Shown in pieces: positions 26,033 to 35,385 of a DNA stretch of 64,000 nucleotides (positions are counted from its first letter, which is position 1; every line of letters begins with the position of its first letter). A program made the translations under genes and the position numbers. The stretch is from Brucella pecoris (GTDB taxonomy: Bacteria; Pseudomonadota; Alphaproteobacteria; Rhizobiales; Rhizobiaceae): the NCBI RefSeq assembly GCF_006376675.1, contig NZ_VEWK01000002.1:587045-651044 (forward strand), read 5' to 3'. The notes beneath the pieces are model-generated. The model was not told the DNA's origin. It searched no databases and saw only the letters and a program-made list of their open reading frames with translations.

Positions 26033-26096
26033 AGCGCTTTTTTAACGCGCATCTTATCCGAAAACCGTTTCACACTTTTCGGGATGCGCTCGAGTT
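26032..26096. repeat. Palindromic intergenic repeat, copy 2 (RIME/Bru-RS-like)
   Basis: Starts at the DUF5330 stop. The inner hairpin is CCGAAAA (26058-26064) with TTTTCGG (26076-26082), and the outer bases GCGCAT/ATGCGC add a second stem. The core matches the copy at 8668-8711. It may act as a weak terminator or mRNA stabiliser, but no function is shown. Confidence 0.7.
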
Positions 26097-26160
26097 TTCC
26101 GTGACCTTGCGGCGTTTCATGACTATATAAGCGGCAAGAAACTTCTTTCAGGCGAATACC

Positions 26161-26586
26161 ATGACCACGACCATCGATAGCATCATGTCCGATTTCGAAT
26201 TTCTCGACGATTGGGAAGACCGCTATCGCTATGTCATCGATCTCGGCAAGGAGCTACCACTCTATCCCGACGATGCGCGCGATGCGGCGCACAAGGTTAA
26301 GGGCTGTGTCAGCCAGGTCTGGCTGAAGACGTTGCCGCAAAGCGGCAACGATCCGGTCATCGAGTTTCTGGGCGATTCCGATGCGCATATCGTGCGCGGT
26401 CTGGTGGCCATCGTGCTGGCGCTTTATTCGGGCCACAAGGCTTCGGAAATTCTCGCCGTGGACCCGGAAGCCATTCTGAAAAAGCTTGGTCTTGACGAAC
26501 ATCTGACGCCGCAGCGCTCCAACGGCCTGCGTGCCATGGTGGCACGCATTCGCCGTGAAGCGGAGCTGGCGAAAGAATCAGCCTAA
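26161..26586 (+). CDS. sufE: SufE family sulfur acceptor protein
   Basis: 141 residues. The catalytic cysteine lies in AHKVKGCVSQVWLKT. Family features are YRYVIDLGKELPLYPDD, FLGDSDAHIVRGLVAIVLAL and the C-terminal LTPQRSNGLRAMVARIRREA. SufE takes sulfur from the cysteine desulfurase SufS and passes it to the Fe-S cluster scaffold. No other suf gene is in view. The last nine bases overlap the tail of the convergent amidase gene. Confidence 0.93.
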   Translation: MTTTIDSIMSDFEFLDDWEDRYRYVIDLGKELPLYPDDARDAAHKVKGCVSQVWLKTLPQSGNDPVIEFLGDSDAHIVRGLVAIVLALYSGHKASEILAVDPEAILKKLGLDEHLTPQRSNGLRAMVARIRREAELAKESA

Positions 26587-27870
26587 CAGTTTCTCGACCG
26601 ACAGGGCTGCTGCCAGCAGCCTGTTGTCGGTACCGCCACGTGCGCTGAGCATGAAACCGGTCGGCAGTGTCATGCCGGGCATCGGTATGCTGATGCTACA
26701 GAGGTCAAACTGGTTTCCAACCTGCGTATCACGCAGGAGCAATCCCTCCACACGATCATATTCAGCTTCATCGTTACTGACCGAGGCAATCGTCGGCGCA
26801 ACAATCGGCGTGGTCGGCGTTACAAACATATCGAAGCCGCTCAGGCGCTCATCCATCTCACGAACAAGCGTGGCGCGCGTTTCCATGATTCCGCGATAGG
26901 TTTCCATCGGCACCTTGATGCGGACGGACAGCGGGCGCTTCACACGGATATCAACATTGGCATCCGGATCGCCAAGCCAGGTCGATGCGTGGACATGGCT
27001 TGCCTCGATCCCGGCGATGGAACCGACACGTGTTACTTCGCGCAGGCGCTGGATCAGGTCATCGACCTCCAGGTCCGCAATGATCGCTCCCGCCTTTTCG
27101 AGAAGCGCGACTGACGCCTCGAAGTGCTTTGCGACATCCGGCTCCATATCGGCCAGAAGATAGCCCTTCGGCAGCGCGACGCGCAGCCCTTTGAGCGGCA
27201 AGGCGTCCGGCAACACTGGCGTTTCACCCGCCATGACCGCATCGGTGATAATGGCATCGGCCACCGTCCTCGTCAGCGGACCGATGGAATCGAGCGACGG
27301 CGCCAGCGGAAATACACCGTCAAGCGGAATGCGCCGGGCGGTCGGCTTGAAACCGACAATACCGTTCAACGCTGCCGGAATACGCACCGATCCGCCCGTA
27401 TCCGAACCGATGGCGATTTCGCTTGTACCTTCTGCCGCCGAGACGGCAGCGCCCGACGACGACCCGCCCGCAACGCGCGTGGGATCAATGGCATTGCCCG
27501 GCTCGCCATAATGCGGATTGAGGCCGACCGGCGTGAAGGCGAATTCCGTCATGTGGGTTTTGCCGACGATAACCGCTCCCGCGTCGCGCAGACGCCGGAC
27601 AATCGCGGCATCCCGTGTCGCCGGGGCAGCGGCGCGGCGAACAACCGAACCGGCAAGCGTCGGCTCTCCGGCAACGTCGAAAAGGTCCTTGATCGAAACA
27701 ATACGCCCGTCGAGCGGTCCGAGCGCACGTCTGTCACGAAGACGCGCATCGGCTGCATCCGCCTCGGCCCGCGCCTGTTGTGCATAGACTTTGCTGAAAA
27801 CACGCTCGCTCCTAGCTCGCGCTTCCAGTCGCGACAGGATGCTTTCCAGTCGATCCCGTACCGAATTCAT
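26578..27870 (-). CDS. Amidase, amidase-signature family
   Basis: 430 residues from ATG at 27870 (MNSVRDRLESILSRLEARAR). The Ser-cisSer-Lys triad is present: Lys in IVSIKDLFDVAGEPT, cis-Ser in AGGSSSGAAVSAA, and nucleophile Ser in IGSDTGGSVRIPAALNG. The family includes Asp/Glu-tRNA amidotransferase GatA-like and aliphatic or aryl amidases. Without gatB/gatC neighbours and with a shorter length than GatA, this is probably a stand-alone amide hydrolase. Substrate unknown. Confidence 0.88.
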   Translation of the reverse strand: MNSVRDRLESILSRLEARARSERVFSKVYAQQARAEADAADARLRDRRALGPLDGRIVSIKDLFDVAGEPTLAGSVVRRAAAPATRDAAIVRRLRDAGAVIVGKTHMTEFAFTPVGLNPHYGEPGNAIDPTRVAGGSSSGAAVSAAEGTSEIAIGSDTGGSVRIPAALNGIVGFKPTARRIPLDGVFPLAPSLDSIGPLTRTVADAIITDAVMAGETPVLPDALPLKGLRVALPKGYLLADMEPDVAKHFEASVALLEKAGAIIADLEVDDLIQRLREVTRVGSIAGIEASHVHASTWLGDPDANVDIRVKRPLSVRIKVPMETYRGIMETRATLVREMDERLSGFDMFVTPTTPIVAPTIASVSNDEAEYDRVEGLLLRDTQVGNQFDLCSISIPMPGMTLPTGFMLSARGGTDNRLLAAALSVEKLLG

Positions 27871-27962
27871 GTGATTTCTCCCCACTTCCCCAACGGGTAC
27901 AAAGTCCCTTTGAGAAAGAGGCGATAGCCCCACCCCCGAAAGGTGTCAATGAGGGTGTCACC

Positions 27963-28754
27963 TCATATAGTCTGTGGTCGCATCTGCGGTCGATAGTCGT
28001 CGGTTCCCCAATGCAGGACCGCGCCTCTGCCCCGTTCCTTTTCCAGTTGAGGGTTATAATGCCTGTGCAGCGTGGCCAGACCGACCTTGAGCAGCATCTT
28101 GGCCGAACGCACGGGCCATTGCCGCTCGCGCTCCACGGTTTCAAGACCTTTCAGGAAGCAGCAGATATCGACCAGAACGCCGTTCAGTTCCGGCCCGACC
28201 GCCTCCAGCGCCCGCTCGACACGGATACGGCTGGCAAGTGCAATATCGGTCAGCTCGGCCATGCCGCCCGGCCCGCTGCGCCCGCCTCCGACACTGGTAT
28301 CCCAGCGCATTGTCACAGACGGCATCAGCGATCCGCGCGTGAAGTCGGCGCGCAGCCTTTCACCGGCAAGAAACTCGTTTTCCGAGATGAAGGTAGAACC
28401 GTTCGCATTCTTGCGTCTGTAGAGCATGGCGAGCGGCGATTCTTCCAGGTTGATTTCGACCCTTTCGCCCTGCAGGTACTCGATGGTCTGCGTGTTTCCT
28501 GCCAGACGGGGTAACGGCTTGCCGTCCTCCTTCGACCGCTTTGCGCAATGCCGCGATGCAACAAGACGCTCCTCGTCCCAGCACAGCAACCCCTTCTTCT
28601 GCATGACCTCCAGTTCGGCACGGGAAGCGGCGATGGTCCCCTGATCCGTGGCGAGCAACACATGCGTAGCGCGAACCGAATCCTGAACCTCGCAGCCTCC
28701 ATTCTTCAAAAAGCGCATGATTCTCGCTTCAGACACCGACAACTGCTTGGTCAT
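27963..28754 (-). CDS. DUF6456 regulator, probable GTA activator half GafZ
   Basis: 263 residues. An N-terminal winged-helix-like part (SVSEARIMRFLKNGGCEVQD, RAELEVMQKKGLLCW) is followed by the DUF6456 domain (NANGSTFISENEFLAGERLR, ALEAVGPELNGVLVDICCFL, RSAKMLLKVGLATLHRHYNP). It starts with a four-base overlap on the DnaA-like gene, so the two are made together. In Caulobacter the pair GafY-GafZ activates GTA genes. Rhodobacter GafA looks like a fusion of the two and contacts the RNA polymerase omega subunit. The family match is clear; the GTA role here is inferred from that knowledge and from the GTA cluster 12 kb away. Confidence 0.75.
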   Translation of the reverse strand: MTKQLSVSEARIMRFLKNGGCEVQDSVRATHVLLATDQGTIAASRAELEVMQKKGLLCWDEERLVASRHCAKRSKEDGKPLPRLAGNTQTIEYLQGERVEINLEESPLAMLYRRKNANGSTFISENEFLAGERLRADFTRGSLMPSVTMRWDTSVGGGRSGPGGMAELTDIALASRIRVERALEAVGPELNGVLVDICCFLKGLETVERERQWPVRSAKMLLKVGLATLHRHYNPQLEKERGRGAVLHWGTDDYRPQMRPQTI

Positions 28755-29203
28755 GCCGCCAACCTCCAGGCCGTGAAAGCACTTTGCGCAATCCGCTCGA
28801 ATGTCGAGACGATTGCATCGAATTCGGTATCGTCGCGCATGTCTTCCACCAGATGGCAGGCATGCATCACAGTTGTCCGGTCCCGCGCAAATCCGGTGGC
28901 CACTTCACGCATCGCCATGCCGAAAGCTGTATGCGCGACATACATGCCGATCTGCCGCATGCGGGCGACCTCCCGCCTACAACGCAACGGAGAGCGCAGC
29001 TCAGTACCGGAAACACCGAACATGGCCACGAGCAGATCGATAAGGGCATCGCACAGCACCATATTCTGCTGTTGCCGCGATCGGTCGGCGACGCCCTCCA
29101 CCCTTTCGATACTAAGGCGTCGCCCATGCCGCGCCGCAAGCAACTTCAACGCTTCGAAAGCTTCCGCCCGCGTATGAATGACATCCGATAGTTCCAAAGA
29201 CAT
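28751..29203 (-). CDS. DnaA-domain-IV-like regulator, probable GTA activator half GafY
   Basis: 150 residues. The C-terminal two thirds resemble DnaA domain IV: LRCRREVARMRQIGMYVAHT aligns with the KxxxxARQIAMYLxR helix, followed by MAMREVATGFARDRTTVMHA, the DnaA signature region, and CHLVEDMRDD. The AAA+ domain of real DnaA is absent. The N-terminal 50 residues are helical. A strong GAGGAAAG site precedes ATG at 29203. It is translationally coupled to the DUF6456 gene. It is not the replication initiator; it fits the N-terminal half of GafA/GafY. Confidence 0.76.
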   Translation of the reverse strand: MSLELSDVIHTRAEAFEALKLLAARHGRRLSIERVEGVADRSRQQQNMVLCDALIDLLVAMFGVSGTELRSPLRCRREVARMRQIGMYVAHTAFGMAMREVATGFARDRTTVMHACHLVEDMRDDTEFDAIVSTFERIAQSAFTAWRLAA

Positions 29204-29256
29204 TCATCTTTCCTCGCCAGAATAGGAATATCTTCTTATACGGAGGAAAATGCAAG

Positions 29257-29265
29257 TGTGGATAA
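29257..29265 (-). promoter_or_regulatory. Perfect DnaA box upstream of the GafY-like gene
   Basis: The minus strand reads TTATCCACA, the full DnaA consensus, 54 bases upstream of the start codon. It could be bound by DnaA itself or by the DnaA-domain-IV-like product of the downstream gene. A nine-base match can arise by chance, so the position is what makes it notable. Confidence 0.5.
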
Positions 29266-29469
29266 GTTTCGTAAAATGAATTGCCGTCTTTGGTTAGTTA
29301 CGGCAGTTCTAACATAGACTAAAGCCTTGCCATCACAGCATTAACCCGCCTCTATCAAAGGCGATCCATCACCATTTTACAGAAAAATCCGGCAAAATCT
29401 AGGAATATTATCCAACGCCATTTCACGTGGCTCATGCTCACTGGTATCGAGAAATGAGGGATTTTCGCC

Positions 29470-29739
29470 ATGGAAGCAGATCTTAAACATGCCCGCGCAC
29501 TATTTTTTGTCCGACAAAAGCAGAATCAACTAACGGCCATGCAGCGTATTGCTTTGCAGATCATTGCGGGCATCGATCGGGATGAAGTTCTCAAAGCACC
29601 GCAAGAGGAGAAGGAACGCACCAAACGGCGCCTCACACGTCTCATGGAAAAAGAGCGGCTAAAAGGCACGTGCGGTCACTGGAGTTATGACCTGAACCGG
29701 CACATTGCATTGAAACAGGCTTTCGACCGGATCGGTTGA
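29470..29739 (+). CDS. Small unrecognised cytoplasmic protein
   Basis: 89 residues, strongly basic and helical (MEADLKHARALFFVRQKQNQ, EEKERTKRRLTRLMEKERLK) with no membrane segment. A GAGGGA site lies 11 bases upstream of ATG, and a terminator follows. The regular codon use and flanking signals support a real gene. I do not recognise a family. It is convergent with mucR, and the two probably share the hairpin at 29781-29828. Confidence 0.65.
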   Translation: MEADLKHARALFFVRQKQNQLTAMQRIALQIIAGIDRDEVLKAPQEEKERTKRRLTRLMEKERLKGTCGHWSYDLNRHIALKQAFDRIG

Positions 29740-29780
29740 AAAGACCATCAGCTTCCGGAAATTCTTAAAAACCCAAAAAC

Positions 29781-29828
29781 AAAATGGCCGGTATCGAAAA
29801 GCGTGAGCTCAACAATACCGGCCATTTT
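29781..29828. terminator. Bidirectional rho-independent terminator
   Basis: Perfect 14-base arms AAAATGGCCGGTAT (29781-29794) and its complement (29815-29828) with a 20-base loop. The A and T ends allow termination in both directions, for the small gene on the plus strand and for mucR on the minus strand. Confidence 0.85.
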
Positions 29829-29885
29829 GATAACACTTACAAGAACAGATGTGACGAAGCGTAACCTGCTCGGGAGTCAGGTCGA

Positions 29886-30314
29886 TTAAGCCTCCTTAGG
29901 CTTGCGGCCCAGGCCCATCTTCTTTGCCAGACGCGAACGAGCAGCAGCATAGTTCGGAGCGACCATCGGGTAATTCGGGTCAAGATCCCACTTTTCGCGG
30001 TACTGTTCCGGCGTCATGTTGTAATGGGTCATCAGGTGACGCTTCAGCGACTTGAACTTCTTGCCGTCTTCGAGGCAGATGATGTAATCATCATGAACCG
30101 ACTTCTTCGGATTGACGGCAGGCTTCGGCTTCTCAACGATGACGGGCGCTTCTTCGCTTTCGACGTGACGCTTGAAAGCGGCATGTACTTCGGCGATCAG
30201 CAGCGGCAATTCACCAGCGCGAATCGAATTATTGCCGACATATGCAGCTACAACATCTGCAGTAAGGCTCAGAAGCAGTTCTGCGCTCTCGTCGTGCGTG
30301 TCCAGATTTTCCAT
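29886..30314 (-). CDS. mucR: MucR/Ros zinc-finger transcriptional regulator
   Basis: 142 residues. The N-terminal half is helical and drives oligomerisation. The Ros-type zinc finger contains CLEDGKKFKSLKRHLMTHYN, with the second Cys position replaced by Asp as in Brucella MucR (C-D-H-H ligands). It continues TPEQYREKWDLDPNYPMVAP and a basic tail (SRLAKKMGLGRKPKEA). MucR binds AT-rich DNA and silences many promoters, including its own. The AT-rich region upstream fits this. Confidence 0.92.
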   Translation of the reverse strand: MENLDTHDESAELLLSLTADVVAAYVGNNSIRAGELPLLIAEVHAAFKRHVESEEAPVIVEKPKPAVNPKKSVHDDYIICLEDGKKFKSLKRHLMTHYNMTPEQYREKWDLDPNYPMVAPNYAAARSRLAKKMGLGRKPKEA

Positions 30315-30882
30315 CAGATTTCCTTTTTACTTCTTATTGTTGCGTAATCGACGACTGGAGATCCCCGCCTGCCATCGTCGTTACGTATTCCAAAACTCTG
30401 CCCCATCCGTTCGCGACTGCGAATATCAGTTGATAATGTCATTTGCAATAGAATTGTCAAACCACATTACATTACTGACAAGTCTTTCTTCTTGAATCGG
30501 CAAATAGAAAAACTCGAACTCAACCTTGCTAAGATTGGGAAACTTTGAATCGCGATGTGTTCGCGTCGCCGCCCCTGTCATTTATTGAAGGATATGGATG
30601 AAGCCGCAGTTCACTGCCGCGCTTCCTTTAATTTGCCCGACCAGTGTTAGCAATAGTTTTCTCCCTCAAGTTTTCTTGTACGAAGCTCAAGACTAACACG
30701 TTTCCGCTACGTAGCTTTTGGCCGCAGAATCGGGCCTCAAAAAGGCATCGCTCAAATATATTTCAACGGAATCAACTCGCTTTCGCCTTTTCGGCCAACT
30801 ATATAAATACCAGTATCACCCGCCAGAAGGCACGGCTTACCGGCCTTGCAGCAAATCGAAACAGTTTTCATTGGAATTGTGG
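30315..30882. other. AT-rich intergenic region between mucR and oligopeptidase B
   Basis: 568 bases with no convincing gene; overlapping frames lack ribosome binding sites and family resemblance. It must hold the mucR promoter and the divergent promoter of the peptidase gene. It is rich in A/T runs of the kind MucR binds, so autoregulation from here is likely. Confidence 0.5.
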
Positions 30883-32988
30883 ATGTCTCAAAGCTCCTCC
30901 CAACTTCAACCGCCGCATGCAGCCAAACATCCGGTCAATGACACCCGCCACGGGATCACACGCACTGACGATTATGCTTGGTTGCGCGCAGACAATTGGC
31001 AGGAAGTATTCAAAGATCCGTCAGTTCTGGCCCCCGAAATTCGTTCGCATCTGGAAGCAGAGAATGCTTATCAGGCAGCCCTGATGAACGACACGGAAGT
31101 ACTGCAGAAAACGCTGTTTGCCGAAATGCGCGCTCGCATCAAGGAAGACGACTCGTCCGTTCCCGCCAAGGATGGTCCATTCGCCTATGGCGTGTCCTAT
31201 CGCACCGGTGGCGAGCAGCCCTATTTCATTCGCACGCCACGTGACGGCGGCACGGAAACCATCCTTCTTGACGGCGATGTCGAAGGCAGGGACAAGGCCT
31301 ATTTTCGCCTCGCTTCGGCCGATCATGCGCCGGATCACAAGCTTTTGATCTGGGGATATGACGACAAGGGATCGGAATTCTACAAGCTGAAAGTCCGCGA
31401 TCTGTCTTCCATGAAAGACCTTGAGGACATTGTTACCGATACCAATGGCGGCGGCGCTTGGGATGCGAAAAGCGAAGGCTTTTTCTATACGCGGCTCGAT
31501 GAGAACCATCGACCCTCCAAGGTTTTCTATCATAAGGTCGGTACGGATCAGGCGGACGACCGGCTGATCTATGAAGAAAAAGACCCCGGCTTTTTCCTCG
31601 GTGTCGGCGGTTCGGCGCTGGACGATTATATCTTCATCGATATTCATGACCATGAAACGTCGGAATGCTGGCTCCTTCCCGCCAACGATCCGGCGGCGAA
31701 GCCGCAGCTCGTCATGGAGCGCAAGACCGGCACGGAATATGACATCGCGCCGGGCGGCGATGTGTTCTACATCCTGACCAATGCGGATGGCGCCAAGGAT
31801 TTCAAGATTTGTCAGGCACCGGCATCAGCGCCGCAGAAGGAAAACTGGGTAGAGGTCGTAGCGGAAAAGTCGGGACGGCTGATCCTGTCGCACTCCGCCT
31901 ACAAGAATCATCTTGTCTGGATGGAGCGCGACAACGGCCTGCCGCGCATCGTGATCCGTGATCGCGAGACCGGCGAGCAACACGCCATCGCCTTCGACGA
32001 GGAAGCCTATTCGCTCGGTCTTCACGGCAGTGCCGAATATGATACGGATGTGATCCGCTTTTCCTATTCGTCCATGACCACGCCGGAACAGCTCTTCGAC
32101 TACAATATGCGCACGCGCGAGCGGAAGCTTTTGAAGACGCAGGAAGTTCCTTCTGGGCACAACGCCCAAGATTATGTCACGCGCCGCATCTTCGCAAAAG
32201 CAACGGACGGCGAACTGGTGCCGGTATCCCTACTCTATCACAAGGATACGAAGCTCGACGGCTCGGCGCCTTGCCTGCTCTATGGCTACGGTTCCTATGG
32301 CATCACTATTCCCGCAAGCTTCAGCACCTCGCGGCTGTCGCTCGTGGATCGCGGCTTCATCTATGCCATTGCCCATATTCGTGGTGGCAAGGACAAGGGT
32401 TTTGCCTGGTACGAAAACGGCAAGCGTGACAAGAAGGAGAATACTTTCACTGACTTCATTGCCGCCGCGCAGCACCTTGTCGCTGAAGGCTTCACCAGCC
32501 ATGACCGCATCGTTGCTCATGGCGGTTCCGCAGGCGGCATGCTGATGGGCGCAATTGCCAATATGGCGCCCGATGCGTTCGGCGGCATCATCGCAGAAGT
32601 GCCGTTCGTCGATGTGCTGAACACAATGCTGGACGACACCTTGCCGCTGACCCCGCCGGAATGGCCGGAATGGGGCAATCCGATCACTTCGGAAGCGGAT
32701 TACAGGATCATCGCGGGCTATTCGCCCTACGATAATGTCAGCCGTCAAGCTTATCCGGCCATATTGGCCGTGGCAGGGCTCACCGATCCGCGCGTCACTT
32801 ACTGGGAGCCTGCCAAATGGGTCGCCAGACTGCGTGAACTCAAGACCGATGATCACCCGGTCCTGTTCCGTATCAATATGGATGCGGGCCATGCCGGTGC
32901 GTCTGGTCGCTTCTCGCGGCTGGAAGAAGTTGCCTACACTTATGCCTTCGCGCTCAAGGTGACGGGCAAGGCGGGCGACACGCTCTGA
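30883..32988 (+). CDS. ptrB: Oligopeptidase B (S9 family prolyl oligopeptidase)
   Basis: 701 residues from ATG at 30883 (MSQSSSQLQPPHAAKHPVND), the usual length; the frame is open upstream but the added residues are not family-like. An N-terminal beta-propeller domain (residues about 70-410) gates an alpha/beta hydrolase domain. The nucleophile Ser is in AHGGSAGGMLMGAIANM, and the catalytic His in INMDAGHAGASGRFS. YGSYGITIPASFSTSRLSLV is typical of oligopeptidase B. It cleaves short peptides after basic residues in the cytoplasm. Confidence 0.93.
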   Translation: MSQSSSQLQPPHAAKHPVNDTRHGITRTDDYAWLRADNWQEVFKDPSVLAPEIRSHLEAENAYQAALMNDTEVLQKTLFAEMRARIKEDDSSVPAKDGPFAYGVSYRTGGEQPYFIRTPRDGGTETILLDGDVEGRDKAYFRLASADHAPDHKLLIWGYDDKGSEFYKLKVRDLSSMKDLEDIVTDTNGGGAWDAKSEGFFYTRLDENHRPSKVFYHKVGTDQADDRLIYEEKDPGFFLGVGGSALDDYIFIDIHDHETSECWLLPANDPAAKPQLVMERKTGTEYDIAPGGDVFYILTNADGAKDFKICQAPASAPQKENWVEVVAEKSGRLILSHSAYKNHLVWMERDNGLPRIVIRDRETGEQHAIAFDEEAYSLGLHGSAEYDTDVIRFSYSSMTTPEQLFDYNMRTRERKLLKTQEVPSGHNAQDYVTRRIFAKATDGELVPVSLLYHKDTKLDGSAPCLLYGYGSYGITIPASFSTSRLSLVDRGFIYAIAHIRGGKDKGFAWYENGKRDKKENTFTDFIAAAQHLVAEGFTSHDRIVAHGGSAGGMLMGAIANMAPDAFGGIIAEVPFVDVLNTMLDDTLPLTPPEWPEWGNPITSEADYRIIAGYSPYDNVSRQAYPAILAVAGLTDPRVTYWEPAKWVARLRELKTDDHPVLFRINMDAGHAGASGRFSRLEEVAYTYAFALKVTGKAGDTL

Positions 32989-32999
32989 TCCTCGACGTT

Positions 33000-33033
33000 A
33001 AGCATCGCATCCAGATTTTAAGGTGCGATGCTT
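33000..33033 (+). terminator. Hairpin after oligopeptidase B
   Basis: Arms AAGCATCGCA (33000-33009) and TGCGATGCTT (33024-33033) pair perfectly around 14 bases. Only a weak pyrimidine run follows, so it may be a terminator of low strength or a 3'-end stabiliser. Confidence 0.45.
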
Positions 33034-33111
33034 CTCCATTGGAGAAAGTGTACTATTTCGCTTATAATCTTACAGTATTGCTCAATAGCTATTCTTTTTA
33101 AGGAGAGTTCG

Positions 33112-33450
33112 ATGCTGCGTCAGGTCATTGCTGTTTTTCTCACTTCCGCATCGCTCGCGGTTACAAGCTTTGTCGTGCTGCCGATGTCGGCTGAGGCGCA
33201 GGTGCGCAAGGACGTCAGCGAATATGCAGGCCAGCGCTGCAATGTGCCGAAAAAAGGCAGCGGCATCATCGTCGGCCAGTTCAGCGGCGTTGACGACTCG
33301 CCCTTCATTACCGGCGGCGACGGGCTGGTCCCGATCGACCGTGTCCGGTGCTTCAGCAGTATGTCAGAATGCAAGGGCTGGCTCTATACGATGCAAAGCA
33401 AATACACCAATGCCGGGGCCGCTACTCTGGTGCGTTGCACCAAGCGCTGA
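33112..33450 (+). CDS. Small exported protein of unknown function
   Basis: 112 residues from ATG at 33112, preceded by AAGGAGAG. It has a clear signal peptide (MLRQVIAVFLTSASLAVTSF, cleavage probably after AEA). The mature part has four cysteines (QRCNVP, RCFSSMSECKGW, VRCTKR) and is likely disulfide-bonded in the periplasm or outside the cell. No family recognised. It stands alone between the peptidase and acyl-CoA synthetase genes. Confidence 0.7.
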   Translation: MLRQVIAVFLTSASLAVTSFVVLPMSAEAQVRKDVSEYAGQRCNVPKKGSGIIVGQFSGVDDSPFITGGDGLVPIDRVRCFSSMSECKGWLYTMQSKYTNAGAATLVRCTKR

Positions 33451-33543
33451 ATCCGAATTGTAAGAACTGCGGTTTTCACGAAGCGCTGCGAATGGCATCC
33501 TCCCACCGTTCGACACATCGTCTTCGGTTTGGGAGGATCGGAA

Positions 33544-35247
33544 ATGCAGCAGCAGGCCAGCTATGTTCCCAGCTATGTTCATGGTGCGAGTGACAAGCTT
33601 CTCATCGGCAATACGATCGGTCGGCATCTCGACCAGGTCGCGGAGAAATATCCCGAGCGGCCGGCCGTCATCGTCCGGCACCAGAATGTCCGGCTGACCT
33701 ATTGCGAACTCAGACAACTGACTGACGAACTTGCCGAAGGCTTTCTCGCCATAGGGCTGCGCCCCGGCGAACGTCTCGGTATCTGGTCGCCGAACAATCT
33801 CGAATGGATACTCACCCAGTTTGCAAGCGCAAAGGCGGGCCTGATCCTCGTCAACATCAACCCGGCCTATCGGGCACATGAACTGGAATATGTGCTGGCA
33901 AAAGTCGAATGCGCAGCACTCATCCTCGCGCCGTCACTGAAGACCAGCAATTATATCGATATCCTGCGCAGCATCGTTCCTGAACTGGATGAAGCCCGCC
34001 CCGGTCATCTGATGTCGGAGCGGCTTCCCACTTTGCGCTGCGTGATCCGGCTGGGCGCTGAACAGACACCCGGCATGCTGAATTTCGGCGATGTTGCCCA
34101 ATCCGGCGATGAGGTCACGCACGAAGAACTGGCGCAGCTTGCCGAAGAACTACAGTTTGACGATCCCATCAATATTCAGTTCACCAGCGGCACGACCGGC
34201 AGTCCGAAGGGCGCGACGCTCTCGCACCACAATATCCTCAATAACGGTTTTTTCGTCGGCGAGGCGATGCAGCTTTCCGAACAGGACCGGCTCTGCATTC
34301 CGGTACCGTTCTATCATTGCTTCGGCATGGTGCTCGGCAATCTTGCCTGCGTGACCCATGGTTCCTGCATGGTGATCCCCAACGACAGTTTCGATCCCCT
34401 TCTCACGCTCCAGACTGTCGAGGAAGAGCAATGCACCGGCCTGCATGGCGTGCCGACAATGTTCATTGCGATGCTCGATCACCCGGAGTTCAGCCGTTTC
34501 AACCTCTCAAGCCTGCGCACCGGTATCATGGCCGGATCGCCCTGCCCCATCGAAGTGATGCGGCGTGTAGTGAGCGAGATGCATCAGAGCGAAATCACCA
34601 TCGCCTATGGCATGACCGAGACAAGCCCGGTCAGTTTCCAGAGCTCAACGACCGATCCAATGGAGCGGCGCGTGTCCACGGTCGGGCGCATTCACCCGCA
34701 TCTGGAGGTGAAGATTGTCGATGCGGATGGCAAGGTGGTTCCGCGTGGCGAAAAGGGTGAATTGCTAACACGCGGCTACAGCGTCATGCGCGGCTACTGG
34801 AACGATGCGGAAAGTTCTGCTGGCGCCATCGACGATGCGGGCTGGATGCACACGGGAGACCTCGCGACGATAGACGAGGAAGGCTATTGCAACATTGTCG
34901 GGCGCATCAAGGATCTCATCATTCGCGGCGGCGAGAACATCTATCCGCGCGAAATCGAGGAGTTTCTATTCACCCATCCCGCGATCAGCGATGTCCAGAT
35001 TTTCGGCATTCCCGACCGCAAGTTCGGCGAAATCATCTGCGCATGGGTGAAGCTGCACAAGGACGGCGAGCTAACTGAGGAAGAACTTGCCGAATATTGC
35101 CGGCAGCAGATCGCACATTACAAGGTTCCGGCCCATATACGCTTCGTGGATCAGTTTCCGATGACTGTGACCGGCAAGATCCAGAAATTCGTCATGCGGC
35201 AGGTCATGATCGATGAACTTGAACTGCAGGAAATTCGAACGGCGTAA
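33544..35247 (+). CDS. Acyl-CoA synthetase (AMP-forming)
   Basis: 567 residues from ATG at 33544 with GGGAGG upstream. AMP-binding enzyme motifs: [18 protein letters not shown] (P-loop), [14 protein letters not shown] (A5), [20 protein letters not shown] (A7/A8) and the catalytic lysine near the end in [16 protein letters not shown]. It activates a fatty or related carboxylic acid with ATP and CoA. The sequence resembles medium-chain or FadD3-like synthetases. Substrate cannot be read from sequence. Confidence 0.9.
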   Translation: MQQQASYVPSYVHGASDKLLIGNTIGRHLDQVAEKYPERPAVIVRHQNVRLTYCELRQLTDELAEGFLAIGLRPGERLGIWSPNNLEWILTQFASAKAGLILVNINPAYRAHELEYVLAKVECAALILAPSLKTSNYIDILRSIVPELDEARPGHLMSERLPTLRCVIRLGAEQTPGMLNFGDVAQSGDEVTHEELAQLAEELQFDDPINIQFTSGTTGSPKGATLSHHNILNNGFFVGEAMQLSEQDRLCIPVPFYHCFGMVLGNLACVTHGSCMVIPNDSFDPLLTLQTVEEEQCTGLHGVPTMFIAMLDHPEFSRFNLSSLRTGIMAGSPCPIEVMRRVVSEMHQSEITIAYGMTETSPVSFQSSTTDPMERRVSTVGRIHPHLEVKIVDADGKVVPRGEKGELLTRGYSVMRGYWNDAESSAGAIDDAGWMHTGDLATIDEEGYCNIVGRIKDLIIRGGENIYPREIEEFLFTHPAISDVQIFGIPDRKFGEIICAWVKLHKDGELTEEELAEYCRQQIAHYKVPAHIRFVDQFPMTVTGKIQKFVMRQVMIDELELQEIRTA

Positions 35248-35385
35248 CGAGGATCGGGACTACCGATCAAATCGTCATATTCACTAACTAATGAATACTG
35301 ACCCTAATATTTTCGCTCATGGCGGCTTGCAAAGCGAAGGCGAGAATGCATATTACGTAAACGTAAGATTTTTGGGAGAGTCTCC

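Noticed and set aside
28751..29203. Replication initiator dnaA
   Set aside because: Only the domain-IV-like part is present; the ATPase domain is missing and the length is about a third of DnaA.
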